Notes under the pieces: generated by a model
Told to the model about the DNA's origin: nothing
The model's database searches: none
What the model saw: only the letters and a program-made list of their open reading frames with translations
Translations under genes and position numbers: made by a program
Part shown: one piece after another, positions 49,895 to 64,000 of the stretch
Numbering within the stretch: the first letter of the stretch is position 1
Layout of the letters: every line of letters starts with the position of its first letter
Source: Whitmania pigra
Lineage: Eukaryota > Annelida > Clitellata > Hirudinida > Haemopidae
DNA: 64,000 nucleotides
NCBI GenBank assembly: GCA_021613335.1
Contig: JAJTWR010000231.1
Span: 4,110,001-4,174,000 of the forward strand
Direction: 5' to 3'

Positions 49895-52653
49895 GGTATG
49901 TATAGGTGTTTACAAACCTTGACCGGACTGTATCTTCCACTATTTTATTGTTGTTCATGTATCGTATGTACAATTCGTCGCAAAAACTTCTAATTCTTGA
50001 TATAACTTTGATGAAACATTATAATAGAGTACATAATATTGTAATGGTGAAAATATTAAACATTTTGTAGTAATAACTATATTGTTGTAATAGACAAAAA
50101 TATAAATGGCACATTTTTCTTAACATAAACATATTTTAAATGTCCTGTTCCAATTGGTCTTCATTGAATTGTCTGTGCCGAACTGCCCTGTTACGAATTG
50201 TCCTAGCACCGTTTAAAAACATACATCGACTCTTACCATAAGAACAATGCTTTTTTCAACTTGCATCCTTACTATTTATACTTACTTTTTTTTACTACTA
50301 ACATTAATCCGATATCTAACAAGTAAATTTAAAGGATAACAGTTTTGCATATTTATTCTATTTTGAATTTTTATTATCAAAATCGGTCGAAGCAGAAATT
50401 GTTATAATAATAGCGATCATTGAAAACTAAGTTAGAACTATGAAAACTGACTTTACCCATTCAAAATCAGAGAACAACTCTTCGACTGGTACTGAACTGT
50501 CAAATAAGCTGGAAGAGTAACCTCAATTGTGTATGGCTTCGCTTCCAAAAAAACAATGTTTGTTTAAAATATTTGGATACCTTTAAGTTAAGCGTGTCGT
50601 GATGTGTCAACCATCGTATGAACCATCGTACTGGAAAATGGCACATATTTTATGATAATGAAACAAGCGCCTAAAACTGACTGAGGTGAATGCAATAGAA
50701 ATTGGCTTTGCAGCAAAATCAGCGGCGACTGCGACATTATTCAGCTTGCTCAGCTTAACTACGAATCGGCTGGCGGCTGCCGGCTCGGATCAGCGGCTCC
50801 CAGGTCTATGGTCCAGTGTAGCGTCTTTCCAAACCCTAACCACCTACAGCCAGCGGTTGATTAATTTTCATAGGCGCACGCTAAGATTGGTTGAGATCTT
50901 ATATAGCTCAGAAACTCATACGCACATGTTTATGTGTTTCGTCTATTCCTTTTCCAACAACATTCAAAGTCTGTTAATTTGCTAGATGCAATTGGCTAGA
51001 CATAGCTTGAAATAGTCTTCAGGCAACATCAGTCGCAAAATGTGGCTTTGAATCCGGAAATGATTTGGATGTTGTCGTTGAGCCGTTCATGGTCCACCTC
51101 ACAGCGTCTCGAGGTTCACCCATAACAGGATGCACAACTGCCATCTTACCAAGAAATGGTGGTTTAGCAACTTCTCCAGTGCATATACTTTGGGATGGGT
51201 CAGAGACGTAGCTAAGGAGGCAGAGGAGTACACATGTCCCCAAAATCAGAGACGTCATTTCAGATTTTTCCAAGGGGGGGAGGAAAGAAATTTATAGTCA
51301 AAGGACCTTTATGTTATAGCAAAGTCGCTACTCTAAATTTGTATTTGCCTGTTTATATTGCAGAATGCTAAGATGCCAACAATGAATGTCAAAGCCTCGA
51401 ACCACGAGATTGTTACAATGAATATTATGCCACTGCATGCTTCAACACTTGCCGGGATCCGTTCAGAACCCCTCATATGCCAACTGTCTCTATGGAGACA
51501 AAGGTGTTAACTGCCCGAACTTAGTGCCTGAAGTTTGTCACATCTCCACTGTTGCCAAACTTGTGCTGATTATCTGTCAACATCAACTCTTCAGTCTTTC
51601 ATTTCCTTTCTGTCAGAGTCTACAACAGCGTTTTCAACCTCTTTTAAAGACATATTTTTTGACAAAACCATATATAATTTTGAGCAAGATGCTTTTGATA
51701 GAGCAAGCAATTTTCGGCTATTGTAATAAAGCCCAATGTTGCGTCGGGCCATTTGCTGGATGGCAAATATTCTTGTGGCAATATTTTGACGTTTAGCGAC
51801 TGGCTTGCAGGCTTGCTGGATACAAAGTAGCAACTGTGGTACAGCCAAATAATTAAGTTATTTGATGTTGCACATTGTACAAATGAAATTTATATGATAA
51901 GGTTGTGTTTACAATTCTCGTTCTTTGTTAAATATAAGTTTGCTAGTAAGCACGTTTGTTGGTTGCTGCCATCTTGAATTTAGCAAGCACTGCCATTGAT
52001 ACTGTTGCAATGCCGAGAAACTCAAACAATTAGAAAATAAATAATTTAAAAACATGATATGTCTCATGTTTTCATATTTAAAACTAACTAAATCTTGCAA
52101 GTGTGGAATGCGCGTAAAAAAGGTTAACAAAAGGGTTGCCAGTGTTGGGTTTTAAAGCCAAGATCTTGGCTTTTTTTAAAAGAAGGGAGCAGGTAGTGAT
52201 GAAGGTTCTTTATTGAAGAGATAAACCTTTCACTGTAAGACTTACAGAATAATATTTTTACCCCAAAAATTATTTTTCCAAAAACACCCAGATTTCCGAA
52301 CAACAAATCTAGAAACCCAGGTTTGACCCAAATTTACTTCCTTACTTCTGCCATCAATGCTCCGATCCACTTCTAGGTGAATTTCATGTTGTCGGCTTTG
52401 ATATTCTTGAATACAAATTTCACCTGCATGCACGAAATAATTATTTCATCTGTTTCACGACTCTGTTCATATTATTCTATTACTATAAACTTGACTAAAA
52501 ATAATAAGAAATGTTTAGTTACTTGTAAATAACTTTTAATGTAATTTAGTGTCGTTATTAATATACTAGTGAATAATATATAATGTACTCCTTCCATGAT
52601 GTGGATGAAAATAAATAATATATTTTTATTTGCATTTTCTCTCTTATCAATGT
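49895..52653. other. transposon-rich gap without a supported gene
   Basis: At 50150-50210 there is a short set of modules (AATTGTCTGTGCCGAACTGC, GTTACGAATTGTCC) that recalls, without matching, the foldback arms elsewhere. At 51360-51620 the plus strand has Cys-rich fragments spread over three frames. A minus-strand ORF at 51019-51273 has a hydrophobic N-terminus but no recognised domain. None of these is strong enough to call a gene. Confidence 0.4.
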
Positions 52654-52662
52654 CAGTTTTAC

Positions 52663-53615
52663 GACACCCCGTCATAACAGCCCGGCGACAGAATAGCCCC
52701 GACAAAACAGCCCCGTCAAAATAGCTCGAGACAAAACAGCCCCGTCAAAACAACCCGGCGTCAAAATAGCCCAGAACGGAAAAATCCCGTCAAAATGGCC
52801 CCGTCAAAATAGCCCCGACAAAATAGCCCAGAACAAAACAACCCGGCGACAAAATAGCCCCGTCAAAATAGCCCTGTCGCCAGGGTCGGACTGGCTTAAA
52901 AAACCGGCCCGGGAAATTTTATTTAACTCTTAGTTTGATCAACTTAAACATAAGAAACACTAGAGTCTAAAATTTCTATTCACTATTAACTTTTATAACA
53001 GCTTTTTCATCATTTCACTAGTCGATGCTAAAACATCAATGATTTCATTGTTATTGATTCTTGGAAAAGACTCTTTCTCACAAGACACCAGCATGAATGA
53101 TCGTAGAATTGACTGGTTCAGAAAATTTCTTAATCTGTTCAAAACGTATTTCAATTTTGAAAACGACCTCTTACAAGCAACTTGTGATGAGGATAATGTC
53201 AACACAAATTTGTAAGCCAGATATAAATTTGAATAAGCAAGACTATGCAAATTAAACTTCTGGAGAACAATAATAGCAACAAACAATACTCAAAACGGTC
53301 AAAGCATTCAATCCACTAATTTCGAATTAAATTTTGATTCAGTTTCACAACATTTTTTAAAAATACTTTGACATGGAGTTATCATGGGGCTATTTTGTCG
53401 CCGGGTTGTTTTGTCCTGGGCTATTTTGTCGGGGCTTTTTTGACGGGGCCATTTTGATGGGGCTATTTTGTCTTGGGCTATTTTGACGCCGGTCTGTTTT
53501 CGACGGGGCTGTTTTGTCGGGGCTGTTTTATCTTGAGCTATTTTGACGCCGGGCTATTTTGACGTGGCTGTTTTGTCGGGGCTATTCTGTCACCGGGCTG
53601 TTATGACGGGTCACC
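52663..53615. mobile_element. foldback element copy 2 (953 bp) carrying a hAT fragment
   Basis: The left arm starts GACACCCCGTCATAACAGCC and the right arm ends GGCTGTTATGACGGGTCACC. The flanks are CAGTTTTAC (52654-52662) and CAGTTTTGC (53616-53624), a 9-bp duplication with one mismatch. Each arm, about 220 bp, is built from 15-18 bp modules (CCCCGTCAAAATAG, CCCGGCGACAAAATAG). The core differs from copies 1 and 3 and holds the hAT fragment listed next. Confidence 0.85.
52881..53290 (-). pseudogene. 3' fragment of a hAT transposon inside the foldback element
   Basis: CAGGGTCGGACTGGC at 52881 looks like a hAT terminal inverted repeat. Reading toward it on the minus strand, the ORF at 52993-53286 carries the hAT C-terminal dimerisation signature: SSSQVACKRSFSKLKYVLNR followed by LRNFLNQSILRSFML. 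The transposase stops about 110 bp before the TIR, as expected for a 3' end. The other end of the hAT element is missing. Confidence 0.75.
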
Positions 53616-53854
53616 CAGTTTTGCCTTTGCATTTCTTCGAAGAATCTTGTGATTCGTATTTTTTATATTAAACAAATATCCGGTATTAAATATAAACTAT
53701 TTAATTTTAGATTCACTTCTTAAAAATTGAATAATGTATGACTGTAAATATATTTGTTGTCATCAGGTTTCGGTTCTATCTTTTTGTAATTTGCGCCCCT
53801 TGCCTTTGGCATGCCACTTATGTGATCTGAAATGATATAATAATATTGCAATTG

Positions 53855-54050
53855 TAACTTCATTTATATAGCGCCATATGCATAGCGTCAGAGGCTCTTC
53901 TTGTAACCATTTATATAGCGCTACTTCCTAAGGGCGCTGACGGCAGTGCAGGCTGGGTTCCGAAAACGACACATTACGACTGTTGCCATTACCGTCGTAT
54001 GCAGGCACGTAACCCATTCGGCTAACCTGCACGCCAAAATCTAGTATTCC
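53855..54050 (-). mobile_element. tRNA-derived SINE copy
   Basis: In minus orientation it begins GCGTGCAGGTTAGCCGAATG (A box), has a decayed B box (TTTTCGGAACCC) and then AGCCTGCACTGCC. Two GCGCTATATAAATG modules follow at its 3' end. It belongs to the same family as the copies at 293 and 8560. Confidence 0.7.
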
Positions 54051-55079
54051 ACGATAGCTGCACCGACTATTAATGATTTACTCAATTTTTAATTTATATA
54101 TTAAACATAATATTAGTCTTCTGGGCATGTTGCTAATATCTTCGTAATAATGACTTGTCAAGTTGATGTTATGGAATAAAATTGACTAATTACTGAATAA
54201 ATTATATATATTTAATGTTACTTTTTTATGGAGATTTATTTTCACTCTACAGAATATAAATACAATTTCATGATCATTTGCGATTAGGAATCGACCGGGG
54301 ATCCCGGCCCCGGCTTTTTGGCGGCCGGTTTAGCCGGGGAATGTCGTAAAACATGTACAAGAAATTTAGACAATTTTTTTAAATGCGAACGTTTATTCCC
54401 TTTTAATGTCTGAGTCCAAGTTAGCATAAAATCTCTCATTTGATGGAATAGAATCATCAGGTGCTTTTGAGAGAGGCTGGGATTTGAACTTCTAATGAAG
54501 TCACACCAAGGTCAAAGTCTTAATGACTCGTCTACCGACGCCTAGTATTAATAATTCAAGATAACTCATAATAACTCAACATAATAAACAAAATAGTCCG
54601 ATACTTCAAAATGCTCTTAAAATACTTAGACTTAAGAAACAGTAATGTTTCCTCGTTCTTTGGCAAACTTCTCAACGTGAATGCCATGAATTTAGAACTG
54701 CCTTCATTATCACTTGGGCTGGCAGGTGGGCCACCCATCTAACCGCTATATAATAATAATAATATATAATAATAGCCATTAATTTTTGCGGATCACATCC
54801 GATTTTTTTTATTTTGTGCTTTTTTACGAATGCGACCCTCATGGCCCACGATCCCGAACATTCTCTCCCTTCAGGCCGAGGCCGTTTGAGGGAGGTTCCT
54901 TGCCCGACCTCAACCTGAATCCAGATGCGCACGACTTTGGCCACCATTTACGGTTGCATTCGTCCACCCATCCATCCATCACCCATCCACTCCAGGTTTG
55001 CCGCTCTGCTAGCAGCTAATTGGGACGCACTTTCCAGAAGAAACGGATCATCCGAAACATCTACACGTTTCTTTTTATT

Positions 55080-55493
55080 GGCACCCCGTCATAAGAGCCC
55101 GGCGACAAAACAGCCCCGACAAAACGGCCCCGTCAATATAGCCCGGCGACAAAATAGCCCAGGACAAAATAGCCCCGTCAAAACAGCCCCGTCAAAATAG
55201 CGGTAGAATTGGTTCTTTGTGGATTTGTTACATGTCCACATGACATGATGATAAGGTGAGGATAATTTATATTAAATACCAACTCACAAAAATTTTTTAA
55301 ATACATTGACGGGGCTGTTTTGACGGTTTTTTTTCGTCCTGGGCTATTTTGTCACCGGGCTGTTTTGACGGGGCTATTTTGTCGGGGCTGTTTTGACGGG
55401 GCTATTTTGTCCTGGGCTATTTTGACGCGGGCTCTTACGACGGGGCTGTTTTGTCGGGGCTATTTTGTCGGCGGGCTGTTATGACGGGTCACC
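55080..55493. mobile_element. foldback element copy 3 (414 bp) with perfect 9-bp TSD
   Basis: It begins GGCACCCCGTCATAA and ends TTATGACGGGTCACC. It is flanked on both sides by CTTTTTATT (55071-55079 and 55494-55502). Modular inverted arms surround a core that includes ACATGTCCACATGACATGAT, which is present in inverse orientation in copy 1. It is inserted into copy C of the family 1 transposon. Copy B shows the uninterrupted sequence near 18346-18372. Confidence 0.92.
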
Positions 55494-55544
55494 CTTTTTA
55501 TTACTTGTTCTCTTTTTCTATCTGTGCCTTCTCACATACAGGGG

Positions 55545-56167
55545 CATTGGCGTAACAAGGGAGGGAGGGTGCGGCATGGGCGGCATTTTGAGGAGGTACG
55601 TAAAAAATAAGAATATAAAAAACGGCCACTCCTTTTCCTCAGTGTTTTACTGTGCCCGTGGAAGAGTCACATTTCAGCAAGTTCATGATCTAGCAAACAA
55701 ATACGCCTTTCTCACACCATCAAATCCGCTTGATGATAGTTATGATTGGTGTAGTTGATGAAATCAGAGAAAAAAAAGAGTTCTTTGAAGAGAGATTGAA
55801 GTATTTTGTGGAAGCTTCATGAAACGATAAAATCGATGGCTCTTTCGACTTTTGAGCTTTATAAAGAGATACCGCCTTGGGGATTCTGCTTCTAATATTG
55901 TGATCTTACTCCAAACTTAAGTAAATAACAAACTCTTTGATCATCGATGAGTCAGTCAATGCTTGCCGATAGACTGAATTTTGAAACTGTTACTAAAAAT
56001 GCAGAAAGTGGAGATAGTTACAAGTTTTTAAATTTTTAACCGATTTGGTTGTATAATACAAATATTTGAGAGATTTTCAAAAACTTGAAGGTTAACGGAT
56101 TATTTACTGTGACAAATCCTATGACCGCCCAAGGCGGCAAGAACATTTGGTAGGCCACCGGATACAC
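55545..56167. mobile_element. second insertion in copy C, possible hAT-type fragment
   Basis: Comparison with copy B defines the insertion, which begins near CAGGGGCATTGGCGTAAC. A CAGGGG start is typical of hAT ends. The right border near 56167 has no matching inverted repeat, so the insert is truncated or of another kind. A plus-strand frame ending at 55758 (FYCARGRVTFQQVHDLANKY) may be a transposase or cargo fragment; I do not recognise it. Confidence 0.4.
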
Positions 56168-56289
56168 GGATGTCGTTTCAGCTTTTCCAAGGGTGGCCTT
56201 TTTCATTCTATCCTAGAGTCAACCGACTCAAAAAGACTGAATTTCTCTTTAGACTTTGATTAAGATTGATAAACAAAGATAGTTAATGG

Positions 56290-57336
56290 CGCTCCAGAAT
56301 TAAACCATTGCAAGGTGTTAGCATTTGGCCAAAGTTCAACGATCCATATTTCGGATACCGATTAAGCAGCAAATCTAAAATTTTAGTTCTTTTAATATAC
56401 TCATATAGGTTAACAAATGTGTCTCATTTCTGCAAAATCCAAGAAGGTGATGTCACATGTTGTGTTGATTTGACGTGGAATGACCCAATATTCAACTTTA
56501 AATTATTGTATCTGCAGTTTCTTGTAATGTTTGCTTTTTTCGCGCCATTCAACGTCCTCCCCGAGCTCGATTTTCTTGATTGGATGCAGCAATTCCAAAC
56601 CAAACACTAATGATATCTTGAAAACCCAATGTCAGTCCACAAATCTCGCTAAATGTCTTTGCTGATTAATTTTTGAGATTCGGATTTGTATGTACTATCA
56701 TAGTTGTGATGTAACTATCTTTTTGCTGAAGTCGCCTTCTTTGATAACTTAGGAAGTTTGGAATAAGAAAATAACTTTATCCATGTTAATTATTAATAGT
56801 TACTTATTATGACAGAAACGGTTTCTTAGACAAACATTTATAATATATTTTAAAAACTAGAAAATCACAGACTAAATATTCGATCAGCAATAAAAATAAT
56901 GTTAATTATTAAGTGGCATTAATAAATGCATAACATTACATACTTCTAATAGATAGTCCAGGAAAACAATCGGCGCATACAACTCTTAGTATGTGAGTTG
57001 TGCGACATGTTATCAGTGTCAGAAATAAGAAATAAGTGCACAAATAAATTTAACAACTCGGTTATTTGAGTAAACATTTGTTAATTACTGTTAAATGTTA
57101 AACATTAAAATTATCAACCAGCGAAATTAATCTTGCTAATAAAGCAACCAAATAAATAACATTTAACATGCAATATTCATTTTTTAAGCAATGATTTTCT
57201 AAACATTCTTTCAAAATATTCGTAATTTATTCCATCGGTAGAAAATAAAGTTGAGACAAATTTAACAGATTTTTACATTAACGAAAAATATCGCCTGTTC
57301 GAATAATCATTATGTAATAAAAATCTAATGCCATTA
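56290..57336. other. region below the crumbs stop codon
   Basis: It probably holds the 3' UTR of the minus-strand Crumbs-like gene. A 100-codon plus-strand ORF at 56308-56610 has no recognisable motif, and I cannot decide whether it is real. Confidence 0.35.

Positions 57337-64000
<6,664 letters not shown>

Larger units (their letters stand above)
54287..56289. mobile_element. TIR DNA transposon, family 1, copy C, twice interrupted and 3' truncated
   Basis: The left TIR GGAATCGACCGGGG follows TTA. The body is collinear with copy B: GAGTCACACCAAGGTCAAAG-type sequence, GTCTACCGACGCCTAG, then ACGTTTC at 55065. Here it is broken by the foldback element (55080-55493), resumes at 55503, is broken again at about 55545 and resumes at about 56168 (GGATGTCGTTTCAGCTTTTC). 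It ends near 56289 without a right TIR. Confidence 0.8.

Noticed and set aside
51019..51273. 84-codon minus-strand ORF with a signal-like N-terminus
   Set aside because: No domain, no conserved cysteine pattern and no splice partner; a hydrophobic start alone is weak evidence.
51360..51620. Cys-rich plus-strand fragments in three frames, possibly a decayed small secreted Cys-rich domain
   Set aside because: The cysteines fall in different frames with stops between them. No intact exon can be defined, so I do not assign a family or combine the frames.
56308..56610. 100-codon plus-strand ORF
   Set aside because: No motif or splice context; it begins at the truncated end of transposon copy C and is probably chance or relic.

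Overview
The window is nuclear DNA from an invertebrate animal. It is strongly AT-rich. Its genes are split by many short GT-AG spliceosomal introns, and the intergenic DNA holds Tc1/mariner, hAT and R2-like LINE relics, tRNA-derived SINEs and long (TTA)n arrays. Crumbs-, AFF-, REEP-, UBTD-, CYHR1- and PIGN-type genes together fit a bilaterian. I cannot resolve the phylum by eye. None of the genes is organised in an operon.

Layout: 1-7398 is gene-free, with a satellite-like array, a SINE and a truncated DNA transposon. 7399-17587 (minus) is a complete 28-exon PIGN gene for GPI-anchor synthesis. 17845-22900 holds transposon relics, an unrecognised and probably broken minus-strand gene and a (TTA)n block of about 550 bp. 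23412-25179 (plus) is a complete CYHR1/ZTRAF1 gene. 25880-28025 is a decayed R2-like LINE. 28392-30297 (plus) is a complete REEP1-4-type ER-shaping gene. It converges on an AFF-family transcription-elongation scaffold at 35715-40617 (minus). 44889-46060 (plus) is a UBTD1/2-type gene divergent from AFF. 47645-57000 is a transposon-rich stretch. 57337-64000 (minus) is the 3' part of a Crumbs-like polarity gene that runs off the right edge.

For the six recognised genes I assembled exon chains by hand. Every junction keeps the reading frame, and for the five complete genes the predicted protein lengths (942, 352, 258, 1237 and 344 aa) can be compared with known families. The genes serve unrelated household functions, so the neighbourhood implies no shared pathway.

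The most unusual content is repetitive. One foldback element family is present in three copies, each with a 9-bp target duplication; one copy carries a hAT transposase fragment and one sits inside another transposon, with an uninterrupted copy of the host element elsewhere in the window. The PIGN introns also repeatedly contain tandem repeats that start at, or copy, a splice site.
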